Positions 1 through 7,432 of a stretch of 17,279 nucleotides of DNA are shown one piece after another. The translations under genes were made by a program, and so were the position numbers. The stretch spans positions 1-17,279 of the forward strand of contig PBVO01000136.1 of assembly GCA_002729015.1 (NCBI GenBank), given 5' to 3'. Every line of letters begins with the position of its first letter. Positions within the stretch are counted from its first letter, which is position 1. The stretch comes from Candidatus Poribacteria bacterium (GTDB lineage Bacteria > Poribacteria > WGA-4E > UBA9662). A model generated the notes under the pieces. That model was not told where the DNA came from. It ran no database searches and saw only the letters and a program-made list of their open reading frames with translations.

Positions 1-1119
1 AGTAATAAGGTGTCTTATCTGCAGGGAGGAACGGTTGGCCCTTCTCCTCGGCCAGTTACTGAATATGTCATTTCTCTCTTGCGGGAACTAGAATCTGACC
101 CACTTAACAACGGAGGTGGTTCATTGCTGGCCCCCTTGGTAGAAGAAAGTCGACAGAAGTTGGGTAGGTTCATTGGTGCCAATCCGGATCAAATTTCGCT
201 TGTTCTCAACACAACAATGGGAATGAATATTCCAGCATGTGGCCTTCCTCTTGAATCAGGAAATGAAGTTCTAATGAGCGATCAAGAGTATGGAGCAGTC
301 AAGAACATTTGGGAGTATGTAGCAGCGCAAAAAGGGTTAAAAATTCGTACCATCTCTTTACCAATTAAACCATCAGATCCCAGACAGATAGTTGAGGCCT
401 TTGCAGAGGGCATCAGCTATCACACACAGGTCTTAGTCTTTAGCCATGTCTACTGTACCAGTGGATTGGTTACGCCAGTTAAAGATCTTTGTCAATTAGC
501 GCGCGAATATGATGCATTTTCCGTTGTGGATGGTGCCCATGCCGTTGGAATGGTTCCTATCGACGTTTCGAATTGTGACTTTTATCTCTCTAGCTGTCAC
601 AAGTGGTTGCTTGCTCCCAAAGGGGTAGGCATGGCTTATTTGGCTGAACCCTTTTTGGATTTGCGTCCAGCAACTTTGGGTTTTGGCCTTAATCAAAAAT
701 CCCCTCATCGCTTTGATGTGGCTGGTACTAGAGACTCTACTCATTTTGCGGGCCTAGGTAAAGCGATTGATTTTCAAATAGAGATCGGCTGGGAAGACCG
801 TATTCGGCCCTATTGCCTTAGCTTAGCTGCTTATTTAAAAAGCCAAATCTTAGATCAGATTTCAGAGGCTGAACTGACGATTCCAAGGGACAGTGACCAA
901 TCTGGTTTTTTGACCACTTTTACTATTCCTGGTATCGATCATGGTAAAGTTGTCAACTACCTGTGGCAAGATTATCAAATTCAAGTAGTTTCTCTAGATG
1001 CTGGAGGCATTCCTGTTTTTCGAATTTCAACTCACCTATACAATAGTTATGAGGATATCGATAAATTTGTCGCGTCCTTGGTTGAAGTAATTTCTACTCG
1101 TACTGATATCAAAATTTGA
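1..1119 (+). CDS. Class V aminotransferase (PLP-dependent, isopenicillin-N epimerase/cysteine desulfurase-like), 5' partial
   Basis: This is a fold-type I PLP enzyme of the aminotransferase class V family, probably cytosolic. Counting from the GTG at position 10, the cofactor-binding block VDGAHAVG lies at residues 173-180, with Asp174 expected to contact the pyridine nitrogen. SCHKWLLAPKG follows, with Lys198 as the likely Schiff-base lysine. The N-terminal motif (SYLQGGTVGPSPRPV) is the substrate-loop segment that in this family normally sits 10-25 residues from the true N-terminus. The frame is open to the window edge, so the real start is probably upstream and the GTG at 10 is only the first in-window candidate. 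The C-terminal domain appears complete, ending at TGA 1117-1119. The substrate cannot be read from sequence: isopenicillin-N epimerase-like, cysteine desulfurase-like and kynureninase-like members share these motifs. Family call firm; specific reaction unknown. Confidence 0.85.
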   Translation, partial: SNKVSYLQGGTVGPSPRPVTEYVISLLRELESDPLNNGGGSLLAPLVEESRQKLGRFIGANPDQISLVLNTTMGMNIPACGLPLESGNEVLMSDQEYGAVKNIWEYVAAQKGLKIRTISLPIKPSDPRQIVEAFAEGISYHTQVLVFSHVYCTSGLVTPVKDLCQLAREYDAFSVVDGAHAVGMVPIDVSNCDFYLSSCHKWLLAPKGVGMAYLAEPFLDLRPATLGFGLNQKSPHRFDVAGTRDSTHFAGLGKAIDFQIEIGWEDRIRPYCLSLAAYLKSQILDQISEAELTIPRDSDQSGFLTTFTIPGIDHGKVVNYLWQDYQIQVVSLDAGGIPVFRISTHLYNSYEDIDKFVASLVEVISTRTDIKI

Positions 1120-1280
1120 TACGGTCTACAAGTATGGAAGGTTCAAAGATTCTTATTATTTCTAAATACAAATAAAGTTTTTTAGTAAAACGGCTTGCGC
1201 CCACTGAATCAAAAAGTAGCGAATACGGTTAGTATCTGGGTGTATGTACGGTCTTAGTGTTTAATAAACAATCATAAAAA

Positions 1281-1297
1281 TGGCCAAAACCTGGCCA
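1281..1297 (+). repeat. Short inverted repeat immediately upstream of the Shine-Dalgarno of the DUF3352-like gene
   Basis: TGGCCA (1281-1286) and TGGCCA (1292-1297) are separated by AAACC. Each arm is itself palindromic, so this is both a direct and an inverted repeat that can form a 6-bp hairpin. It ends two bases before AGGAG (1299-1303). It could be a protein-binding site or a small mRNA structure that affects ribosome access. A chance origin is quite possible at this length. Confidence 0.35.
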
Positions 1298-1309
1298 CAG
1301 GAGTTCCAA

Positions 1310-3151
1310 ATGTTTACCCGTTGGGAAACACGTTTATTCGGTTTTGTTTTGATTTTACTAACGATTAGTGCTAGTGCAAAAATCGATTCAGTGCTGGAAG
1401 TTATACCAAGCTCGGCTGTTGGTTTAGTTCATGTCGGCAATCTAAAAGGCTTCAATCAAGAGGTTGGTGATTTGATGGCACAAATGGATCCGACCTCAGA
1501 TCCAGATACTGATGTGCTAGTGGCTATACTAGCCAATATGTTTTCAGCAGGTTTTGAGAGTCTCAATGAATTAGAAGAAATTGGTTTTGACTTTTCACGT
1601 GGCTTTGCTATTTTTATGCATACAAATGAGAGTAATGTGGGGAATCCGGTAGCGGTTTCGGCTGTTGTTCATGTCGAAAACCAAGAGGATGTCCGACAAA
1701 TGCTGAGTCAGGAAGAAGGTGATTTAGTAGAGCAAAAACACCGTAGTATTACTTATCTGACCAAACCGAGAAATGGAGAGAAAGGAGAATCAACTAATTC
1801 GGAGTCATTTCTATTTTTAGATAATGTCATGGTATTTACAAGTAGTAGATCAATTTGCCACCAAGTAATTGAAACTTATCTTAAGGAAGCTAAACCCATT
1901 ACAAAATCCACTAGTTTTTCTGATTTACTACTTAATTCTTCTACTAATGATATAGCAGCATATTTTTCTATCCAGAGATTAGTTGAAAATAACCAAGCAA
2001 TGGTAACTGAATTTTTTGGACGAGTTTCACAAGAAACAGGGCAGACTGAAATCTTAAAGACTATATCTCAGTGGTTATCTCAGATACACTCTCTGAGTTT
2101 AACATTGCAGCACGATAAGGGAGAAATTGTATTAACTCCGTTTATACAGATGATTTCCGATAGTCAGATTAGTAACTACCTTGAGCCTTTTGCTAAAAAT
2201 ATTACTTCTAGAACCGGTCCCGAAAATTTCCCACTTTTGAAATATATCCCCGAAGGTAGTGGAATGGCGTACGGGATGAATCTTGATCCTAACAAAATTG
2301 CTGAGATTGCAATTTGGTCAATGGATATGGGGGTCAAAATGTTGAAATTATCAGGTGAAGAGAAAATTCCTGATAATGCCGAGGAATTGAGTACTAAGAT
2401 TGCAGCTTTGGCTTCCGAATTCTATAAGTCTGTTGGTCCTCAATCGGCAGGATTTAATAATATTTCTAGTTCTGTTATTCCTGACTTAACTCAGATTTAC
2501 AAAATTACCGATCAGAAAAAGCTCGAGCAACTCATTGATAATGGATATTTCCAGTTAATGTATGGTTCTAACTCTCTCATTTACCAAGCAATGGGGCTCA
2601 ACGAATCAGATTCACCAGTCGAGGCCGGCTCAACTGAGATTTATGAGGGAGTCGAAATTAAAAACTATATTCTACCAAATCAGGGAATTGGTAACTTGGA
2701 TTTATTTGATGACTCACAGCTAGGTGTTATGATGCCCAGCGAATTACATCTTTACTATGCTATCTTTGAACAATTTCTAGTTGTTTCAACTGCTGAGACC
2801 CCACAAGCTATCAAGTCAGTTGTAGATACATGTCTTGGTTTGGATAATGGGTTTGATCAAAGCGCCGGCTATGATCGCTTATTTGATGAACTAGATTCAT
2901 CGGGCTACATGGTCATGGGGATCTCTCCCATGACCATGATTAACCAGATTTTGAATGTGGTTGCTCAGTCTGATCCTAACATTGGAATGGTTTCAGCATT
3001 ATTAGCTGGAATTCCACAAACCTATAGCATTGCTATGGGAGTGGCTCCCAAAAAAGATGGTTTAGAAATAAAATTATTTACCTCAGTCATAGAGTTGCAA
3101 CAATTGTACGGTATGATCATGGCGATGGGACAAATGCAAGGTAGAATGTAG
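1310..3151 (+). CDS. Secreted DUF3352-like protein of unknown function
   Basis: The protein has 613 residues if started at ATG 1310. I prefer this start to the in-frame ATG at 1280 because AGGAG (1299-1303) lies 6 nt upstream of it. It also puts a classical signal peptide at the extreme N-terminus: MFTRWETR, then a hydrophobic core (LFGFVLILLTISASA), with cleavage plausible near ASA-K. The mature protein opens with IDSVLEVIPSSAVGLVHVGNL, resembling DUF3352-type proteins, which begin with a segment about a low-potential 'presence' strand after an export signal. The rest alternates strand-like and helical segments with no catalytic motif I recognise. The product is probably periplasmic or anchored outside the membrane. 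It precedes tsaD by 46 nt on the same strand and may share its transcript. An unusual 12-bp perfect inverted repeat lies in the coding region at 2908-2938. Gene firm; family assignment moderate; function unknown. Confidence 0.75.
   Translation: MFTRWETRLFGFVLILLTISASAKIDSVLEVIPSSAVGLVHVGNLKGFNQEVGDLMAQMDPTSDPDTDVLVAILANMFSAGFESLNELEEIGFDFSRGFAIFMHTNESNVGNPVAVSAVVHVENQEDVRQMLSQEEGDLVEQKHRSITYLTKPRNGEKGESTNSESFLFLDNVMVFTSSRSICHQVIETYLKEAKPITKSTSFSDLLLNSSTNDIAAYFSIQRLVENNQAMVTEFFGRVSQETGQTEILKTISQWLSQIHSLSLTLQHDKGEIVLTPFIQMISDSQISNYLEPFAKNITSRTGPENFPLLKYIPEGSGMAYGMNLDPNKIAEIAIWSMDMGVKMLKLSGEEKIPDNAEELSTKIAALASEFYKSVGPQSAGFNNISSSVIPDLTQIYKITDQKKLEQLIDNGYFQLMYGSNSLIYQAMGLNESDSPVEAGSTEIYEGVEIKNYILPNQGIGNLDLFDDSQLGVMMPSELHLYYAIFEQFLVVSTAETPQAIKSVVDTCLGLDNGFDQSAGYDRLFDELDSSGYMVMGISPMTMINQILNVVAQSDPNIGMVSALLAGIPQTYSIAMGVAPKKDGLEIKLFTSVIELQQLYGMIMAMGQMQGRM
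2908..2938 (+). repeat. Perfect 12-bp inverted repeat inside a coding region
   Basis: CATGGTCATGGG (2908-2919) is the exact reverse complement of CCCATGACCATG (2927-2938), with a 7-nt spacer (2920-2926). It lies in the codons for GYMVMGISPMTMINQ of the DUF3352-like gene. No T-tract follows, so it is not a typical intrinsic terminator. Its role, if any, is unknown. Confidence 0.7.
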
Positions 3152-3197
3152 ATCAAAATGATAAATGACAAAAGAGAAAGAGGTTTTAGGTGAAGGA

Positions 3198-4205
3198 ATG
3201 AAGATTTTAGGCATTGATACTTCTTGTGATGACACTTCAGTTGCAGTAGTTGAAGGTGGCAGGTCAATTCAGTCAAATATTATTTCTTCCCAAATTGAAC
3301 TTCATAAAGAGTATGGTGGAATCGTTCCTGAATTAGCTTCTCGCCAGCATGTAGAATTAATAAATTACATTATTGAGGAAGCATTACAAAAAGCTGATGT
3401 CAATCTGACTGATCTTTCTGCTATTGCTGTAACCAACCGGCCAGGCTTGATTGGGGCTTTACTGGTCGGTGTCTCCGCAGCGAAAAGTTTGGCATATTGC
3501 TGTCAACTTCCTCTACTTGGTATTAACCACATTGAAGGACATATTTATGCACCATTTATGGAACATGATCAACTTACATTTCCACACTTATGTTTGACTG
3601 TTTCTGGTGGACATACTTTACTAGTAGAAGTGCTAGAAGGATGGGAAAACTATCATGTATTAGGTAGTACTCAAGATGATGCTGCGGGAGAAGCTTACGA
3701 TAAAGTAGCAAAATACCTAGGATTAGGATTTCCAGGGGGCAAAATTATTGATGATCTTGCTAAGATGGGAGACGAAACAGCCATTGCATTTCCACGTCCC
3801 ATGTTGAATAGTGGAAATTACCAATTTAGCTATAGCGGAATTAAAACATCAGTCCGAAACTTTGTCGAGAAAGCCAAGAAAAATCAAGAACTTCCATCTG
3901 TTGAAGATATTGCAGCGAGCTTTCAATCCGCTGCAGTTGAGGTTTTGGTAGCAAAAACTATACGAGCAACCAGAGAAAAAGGATATCGAACAATTACGTT
4001 GACGGGTGGAGTAGCAGCTAATAGTCTTTTGAGGAAGGAAATGGAAATTGCTGGTGAGGAAATTGGAGCAAAGGTTTTTTATCCTTCCATACGTCTTTGT
4101 ACTGATAACGCGGCAATGATTGCGGGATTAGCTTACCATAAATATTGTCAAGGCCAAAGGGACGATTTCGACCTTAATGCTTCAGCCAGATCCGAAATTG
4201 TATAA
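3198..4205 (+). CDS. tsaD: tRNA N6-adenosine threonylcarbamoyltransferase TsaD (Kae1/Qri7 family)
   Basis: TsaD transfers the threonylcarbamoyl group from threonylcarbamoyl-AMP to A37 of tRNAs reading ANN codons, working in the cytosol with TsaB and TsaE. The 335-residue length is typical. The protein opens with the canonical MKILGIDTSCDDTSVAVV of the ASKHA nucleotide-binding fold. The metal-binding histidines are His111 and His115 (HIEGH), followed by SGGHT at 136-140. The C-terminal part carries GGVAANSLLRKEM and CTDNAAMIAG. An in-frame ATG at 3165 would add 11 residues that the family lacks. ATG 3198 has AGGTGA (3188-3193) just upstream and matches the usual N-terminus, so I chose it. tsaC begins 12 nt after its stop, a pairing that makes biochemical sense because TsaC supplies the substrate. 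tsaB and tsaE are not in the window. Very sure. Confidence 0.97.
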   Translation: MKILGIDTSCDDTSVAVVEGGRSIQSNIISSQIELHKEYGGIVPELASRQHVELINYIIEEALQKADVNLTDLSAIAVTNRPGLIGALLVGVSAAKSLAYCCQLPLLGINHIEGHIYAPFMEHDQLTFPHLCLTVSGGHTLLVEVLEGWENYHVLGSTQDDAAGEAYDKVAKYLGLGFPGGKIIDDLAKMGDETAIAFPRPMLNSGNYQFSYSGIKTSVRNFVEKAKKNQELPSVEDIAASFQSAAVEVLVAKTIRATREKGYRTITLTGGVAANSLLRKEMEIAGEEIGAKVFYPSIRLCTDNAAMIAGLAYHKYCQGQRDDFDLNASARSEIV

Positions 4206-4217
4206 CCCAAAGACATA

Positions 4218-4796
4218 ATGATAGAAAAGATTCAACAAGCTGTTCGCATACTACAAATTGGTGAAGTTATTGCTTTTCCAACAGATACAGTATACGGACT
4301 TGGAGCTGACCCTTTCAACTCAGAAGCTGTTCAAAAACTATTTATCTACAAGGGGCGACCCAGTAATAAACCCATACCTTTGTTGATTTCATCGATTGAA
4401 CAAGCAACACTAGTAGTTAAAGAAGTTCCCCCTCTGTTTTTTGAACTTGCTGAGAAGTATTGGCCTGGAGCGTTAACCATGATTTTGAAAGCAAAACCAG
4501 AGCTACCCAAAGTGGTGACCGCTGGCCAGTCGACAATTGGTATCCGCGTACCTGCTAATAGATTAGCATGTCAGTTAATCCAAGAATTTGGCAGCCCCAT
4601 TGCTACGACTAGTGCGAATCGCTCTGACTACCCACCTGCGACTACTGCTCTTCAAGTTTGCCAACAGCTAGGTGATGAATTATTAATCTTGGATGGTGGA
4701 CCAACAAAAATTCAAGTTTCCTCTACTGTTTTAGATTTAACAACTCGACCTCCCAAAATCAGGCGCCAAGGTTCAGTTGATTTGCCGTTGGATTAA
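4218..4796 (+). CDS. tsaC: L-threonylcarbamoyladenylate synthase, TsaC/Sua5/YwlC family
   Basis: This enzyme makes threonylcarbamoyl-AMP from threonine, bicarbonate and ATP, the first step of t6A formation. At 192 residues it is the short form (YrdC domain only, without the Sua5 C-terminal domain). Visible signatures are FPTDTVYGLGADP (about 20-32), the basic KGRPSNKPIPLL loop (about 45-56) that binds ATP and threonine, WPGALTMILKA, STIGIRVP, and SPIATTSANRS. The C-terminus has SSTVLDLT and IRRQGSV, also usual for the family. Its start lies 12 nt after the tsaD stop with only a weak upstream AAAG, so translation may depend on coupling to tsaD. A strong intrinsic terminator begins at the last base of its stop codon, so this is the end of the transcription unit. 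Very sure. Confidence 0.96.
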   Translation: MIEKIQQAVRILQIGEVIAFPTDTVYGLGADPFNSEAVQKLFIYKGRPSNKPIPLLISSIEQATLVVKEVPPLFFELAEKYWPGALTMILKAKPELPKVVTAGQSTIGIRVPANRLACQLIQEFGSPIATTSANRSDYPPATTALQVCQQLGDELLILDGGPTKIQVSSTVLDLTTRPPKIRRQGSVDLPLD

Positions 4797-4824
4797 GACG
4801 AAAGGGTCCTTTCGTCTGATTTTT
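4796..4824 (+). terminator. Intrinsic terminator after tsaC
   Basis: AGACGAAAGG (4796-4805) pairs perfectly with CCTTTCGTCT (4808-4817). In practice this is a 9-bp stem with a 4-nt loop, because the innermost pair cannot close a 2-nt loop. It is followed by GATTTTT (4818-4824), a U-run in RNA. It overlaps the tsaC TAA by one base and faces the + strand. Confidence 0.88.
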
Positions 4825-4853
4825 CCACTTTTTCGATAGCAATTTGGGGCACC

Positions 4854-4865
4854 TGTACGGTCTTA
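4854..4865 (+). repeat. Intergenic 12-mer repeated at 1245-1256
   Basis: TGTACGGTCTTA occurs here and at 1245-1256, both on the + strand and both in non-coding gaps. GGG precedes each by four bases. The shorter core TACGGTCT also occurs at 1120-1127, just after the aminotransferase stop. The motif could be a regulatory site or a remnant of a dispersed repeat. Confidence 0.4.
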
Positions 4866-5074
4866 ACCCTAGTAAATCATCTATAAGCGCTAGATTGACA
4901 GTTAGGCCTTAGTTAATATGAAAGCCGTTAATTTTGAAGGGAGAAAAATATAATTGCCTACGGGTGTATTATCGATTGATTGAATAAACACGTAAAATGA
5001 GCGCTATTGTACCACGACTGTTTCTGGGTGAATTTTCTGAAACCATTAAGGCTAACTGCGAGACAACATTTTCT

Positions 5075-5103
5075 TTGACCTAATTTGTCCTCAATGATAT
5101 AAT
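5075..5103 (+). promoter_or_regulatory. Sigma70-type promoter for the 5321 gene or its leader
   Basis: TTGACC (5075-5080) and TATAAT (5098-5103) are separated by exactly 17 nt. The -35 matches 5 of 6 bases and the -10 is perfect. Transcription would start near 5110, leaving about 210 nt of untranslated leader before ATG 5321. This is the best + strand promoter in the window. Confidence 0.75.
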
Positions 5104-5186
5104 CGCCTGTGTTTAGGTTATCCTATTTTATTGTCTTGTTGACTACACACTATCTAGAGTCAGGTTGTTGTTCAACGGGGCTGAAC

Positions 5187-5216
5187 TTGAATGGTAACTA
5201 GGGTGTGATGTATAAA
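5187..5216 (+). promoter_or_regulatory. Possible second, closer promoter
   Basis: TTGAAT (5187-5192) and TATAAA (5211-5216) have an 18-nt spacer. Both boxes are imperfect. If used, the transcript would start near 5223 and keep about 100 nt of leader, including the 5247-5264 inverted repeat. Confidence 0.35.
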
Positions 5217-5246
5217 AGAGGGTAACTGTGTCCTCTGTCAGAATAT

Positions 5247-5264
5247 AAAGATCTGTAGATCTTT
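5247..5264. repeat. Perfect 8-bp inverted repeat in the leader
   Basis: AAAGATCT (5247-5254) and AGATCTTT (5257-5264) flank GT. In DNA it is a near-perfect dyad that could be an operator. In RNA it could form a short hairpin with a 6-nt loop. It lies 56 nt upstream of ATG 5321. Confidence 0.5.
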
Positions 5265-5320
5265 CCCGTTGGCCTTAAAAAACCAAGCAAGATTTGCTCA
5301 TTTATAACTAGAATTCTCGA

Positions 5321-5692
5321 ATGGCAATTACTACAGATTTACAATCCCCGCTTTTTTATCGAAAACTAACGTTCGACCAAGATAAGTTTAAGAATTCGGC
5401 TGATGAAGCTCGCAAACGTCTTGAGCGTTTAGAGACACAACAAGCTGAGCTCGGCTCGTTACAGGAAGCTGAAGCTGACAATCAGGCTGCGGAGGAAGAA
5501 GCTCAAAACCAGAGGCCACAGCAAAGACAGTTTTCTCTGGTTAGTCAACGGATGACCGTTCAACGTACTATGCCACCGACGTCACAGGATCGTACACAAC
5601 CACCAACTACTCCCCAACCTACACCCAGTTACGAACAGTTTTCCAGTCGAAACCTGAGCGTTAGCTATGATCCAATCGATATGCTGGCCTAA
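5321..5692 (+). CDS. Small hypothetical protein, coiled-coil then Pro/Gln-rich disordered tail
   Basis: I do not recognise this 123-residue protein. It has no signal peptide and no membrane segment. Residues 1-20 (MAITTDLQSPLFYRKLTFDQ) look ordered. Residues about 21-65 are charged, rich in Glu, Ala and Gln, and heptad-like, suggesting one long helix or coiled coil. Residues about 65-110 are rich in Gln, Pro, Thr and Ser and probably disordered. The tail RNLSVSYDPIDMLA could be a short recognition peptide. It stands alone on the + strand, between the terminated tsaC unit and the convergent phnE gene, behind a strong promoter and a long leader. The start is the first ATG of the frame, but no clear Shine-Dalgarno site precedes it. 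The layout suggests a real, separately regulated gene, perhaps an adaptor or assembly protein, but function cannot be inferred. Confidence 0.6.
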   Translation: MAITTDLQSPLFYRKLTFDQDKFKNSADEARKRLERLETQQAELGSLQEAEADNQAAEEEAQNQRPQQRQFSLVSQRMTVQRTMPPTSQDRTQPPTTPQPTPSYEQFSSRNLSVSYDPIDMLA

Positions 5693-5729
5693 TTGAGAAC
5701 TTTATCGGTGATTGTCATTATCGATTAGG

Positions 5730-6545
5730 TTAGATGTAGATACGTCGGATACGGGCTGAAGTGAAGTCGAGGAAGCTAACGACGACTACAATTATCAAGA
5801 TAATGGCTGCTGTTTTGCTATAGTCAAAGCCACGAATAGCATCCCATAATAACATTCCGATACCACCAGCACCAACCATACCAATTACGCTAGCTGAGCG
5901 TACATTAGCTTCGAACCGGTACAAGGAATAAGAAATCCAAAGCGGAAAAACTTGCGGGAGAACTCCATAAATGATTTCCTCGATCGAGGTTGCTCCTGTC
6001 GCTCGAATACCTTCAACGGGTTGGGGGTCAATCGCTTCAACGACCTCAGAGAATAGCTTGCTCAATGAACCAAGAGTGTGCAGAGTTAACGCCAAAACAC
6101 CTGCGAATGGTCCTAAACCAACAGCTGCAATAAATAACATGGCAAAAACCATTTCGTTTACAGAGCGAAGCAAGTCCATCATACGCCTCACTGGTTGGGA
6201 TAACCAAACAGGAGATAAATTCGCAGAACACATTAAACCAAAAGGTATGGCACCAATAATAGCAAGAAAAGTTCCCCAAGCAGCAATTTGTAGGGTAATA
6301 ATCATTTCTTGTAGGTAATCAGGCCAATCGATAAAATCAGGCTTCAGGAAACCACTACCGTATTGAACCATGTTGTCCCAGTTTGTCCATAGATCACCAA
6401 ACCGAATTTCTGCACCTTTGATTGAAAACAGTAAAATCGATAGTATTACTACTGTGGAAAATAGACGAATGAGAATAATACTTAGTGGTGTCTTTGGAAT
6501 TTCTAATTCGGAGAATTGATCTTCAATCTTAAGAGGCCTCGACAT
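5730..6545 (-). CDS. phnE: Phosphonate-type ABC transporter permease PhnE
   Basis: This is the membrane permease of a phosphonate/phosphite-type ABC importer. After a variable N-terminus and a first hydrophobic segment come the strongly family-specific blocks [32 protein letters not shown] and [11 protein letters not shown]. They are followed by the EAA-type coupling loop ([16 protein letters not shown]) that docks onto the ATPase. [26 protein letters not shown] and a C-terminal membrane helix complete it. I place the start at ATG 6545, 4 nt after the phnC stop. An in-frame ATG at 6572 would overlap phnC by 23 nt and add nine residues; neither has a strong ribosome site. It is translated with phnC. 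A transported phosphonate, phosphite or related oxyanion is likely, but the exact ligand depends on a PhnD that is not here. Confidence 0.93.
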   Translation of the reverse strand: MSRPLKIEDQFSELEIPKTPLSIILIRLFSTVVILSILLFSIKGAEIRFGDLWTNWDNMVQYGSGFLKPDFIDWPDYLQEMIITLQIAAWGTFLAIIGAIPFGLMCSANLSPVWLSQPVRRMMDLLRSVNEMVFAMLFIAAVGLGPFAGVLALTLHTLGSLSKLFSEVVEAIDPQPVEGIRATGATSIEEIIYGVLPQVFPLWISYSLYRFEANVRSASVIGMVGAGGIGMLLWDAIRGFDYSKTAAIILIIVVVVSFLDFTSARIRRIYI

Positions 6546-6549
6546 TGTC

Positions 6550-7407
6550 TTACCCAAACATTTTTCTTTCATTTGAAATATTATTTGGTATTAACATTGG
6601 TTCTAAGCTGTCTTCTGAATCGTAAATCCAATGGAGATAATCATTTGATAAATCTTCAGCGGCCCCATCAAAGACAATTTCACCTGACTTAAGTGCTACA
6701 ATCCGTGGGCAGAACTGGCTTGCAAAATTGATTTGGTGCAGGCTAACAATCACCGTAATTTGATCTTTTTGGTTCAATTCACGCAAAGTTTCCATGACTA
6801 GCCGCGCTGATTCGGGGTCAAGTGATGCTATTGGCTCATCTGCTAATATAATTTTTGCTTGTTGTTGTAGCGCACGAGCAATCGCAACTCTTTGTTGTTG
6901 TCCGCCTGACAAAGTACTTGCTCGTTGAGTAGCTTGATCCGAGAGCCCAACTCGGTTGAGTGCCTGTATTGCAGAAAGTTTCTCATCTCGGGTAAACAAA
7001 GAGAAAAAACTGCGATACTTCGGGATTTGGGCTAACCGGCCAACCAATACATTCTTCAAAACAGACATTCGGGATACCAAGTTGAATTGTTGAAAAACAA
7101 AACCTATTCCAGCCCGAATCTTGCGTACGTCTGGTTGAATTTGTCCCCCTGATTGAACTATTTGTCCAAAAACTGAGACTTTACACTCTGGGCGGGGGTC
7201 CGACGCAACTAAGCCTGAGACATGTCGCAAAAGGGTCGACTTTCCAGACCCAGACGTGCCAATTAAACCGACCATCTCACCCGTCTGTACAGCCAGATTA
7301 ACGCCTTTTAATGCTTGCAAATGACCATCAAAAGTTTTCCACAAATCATAAATCTGGGTGGCAGATATATTATTTTGTTGAGTTGAAGTTGAGTCAGTCT
7401 CAATCAT
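6550..7407 (-). CDS. phnC: Phosphonate-type ABC transporter ATPase PhnC
   Basis: This 285-residue protein is the ATP-hydrolysing subunit that drives import through PhnE. All ABC motifs are intact: Walker [10 protein letters not shown] (50-58), Q-loop FVFQQFNL (104-111), signature LSGGQQQR (166-173), Walker B IILADEP (186-192), D-loop SLDP, and H-loop His224. The segment [21 protein letters not shown] after the Q-loop is typical of PhnC rather than of other importers. It is the first gene of a phnC-phnE operon read from an extended -10 promoter about 25 nt upstream. The ribosome site is weak (GGAA about 13 nt before the ATG). No phnD, and no C-P lyase or phosphonatase gene, is in the window, so whether the ligand is degraded or incorporated cannot be told. 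Confidence 0.94.
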   Translation of the reverse strand: MIETDSTSTQQNNISATQIYDLWKTFDGHLQALKGVNLAVQTGEMVGLIGTSGSGKSTLLRHVSGLVASDPRPECKVSVFGQIVQSGGQIQPDVRKIRAGIGFVFQQFNLVSRMSVLKNVLVGRLAQIPKYRSFFSLFTRDEKLSAIQALNRVGLSDQATQRASTLSGGQQQRVAIARALQQQAKIILADEPIASLDPESARLVMETLRELNQKDQITVIVSLHQINFASQFCPRIVALKSGEIVFDGAAEDLSNDYLHWIYDSEDSLEPMLIPNNISNERKMFG

Positions 7408-7432
7408 TTTCTATTATTTTTCCGTTGGATGA

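Larger units (their letters stand above)
4825..5320. other. Gene-poor intergenic region with promoter and leader
   Basis: About 500 bases without a convincing protein gene on either strand. It holds one copy of a 12-base motif also found before the DUF3352-like gene (4854-4865), a near-consensus promoter (5075-5103), a possible second promoter (5187-5216), and small inverted repeats in the leader: GTTCA/TGAAC at 5170-5186, AGAGG/CCTCT near 5217-5236, and a perfect 8-bp one at 5247-5264. The only notable short frame (4997-5083, 28 codons) has no ribosome binding site. I see no tRNA and no riboswitch class that I recognise. A small RNA or regulatory leader is possible but unproven. Confidence 0.6.

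Noticed and set aside
4997..5083. Short frame of 28 codons (MSAIVPRLFLGEFSETIKANCETTFSLT) in the intergenic region
   Set aside because: No ribosome binding site, no promoter just upstream, and its end overlaps the -35 region of the 5075 promoter. Probably chance.
4866..5320. tRNA or known riboswitch in the long intergenic region
   Set aside because: No T-arm consensus, no cloverleaf arms, and no riboswitch core I recognise; only small hairpins.
5693..5729. Possible terminator between the small protein gene and phnE
   Set aside because: Only a weak stem with G-U pairs and a long interrupted CCTAAT/ATTAGG pair; no T-run on either strand.
5971..6318. Plus-strand frame of 115 codons opposite phnE
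   Set aside because: PhnE on the other strand has strong family conservation over the same bases; this frame has no recognisable content or ribosome site.
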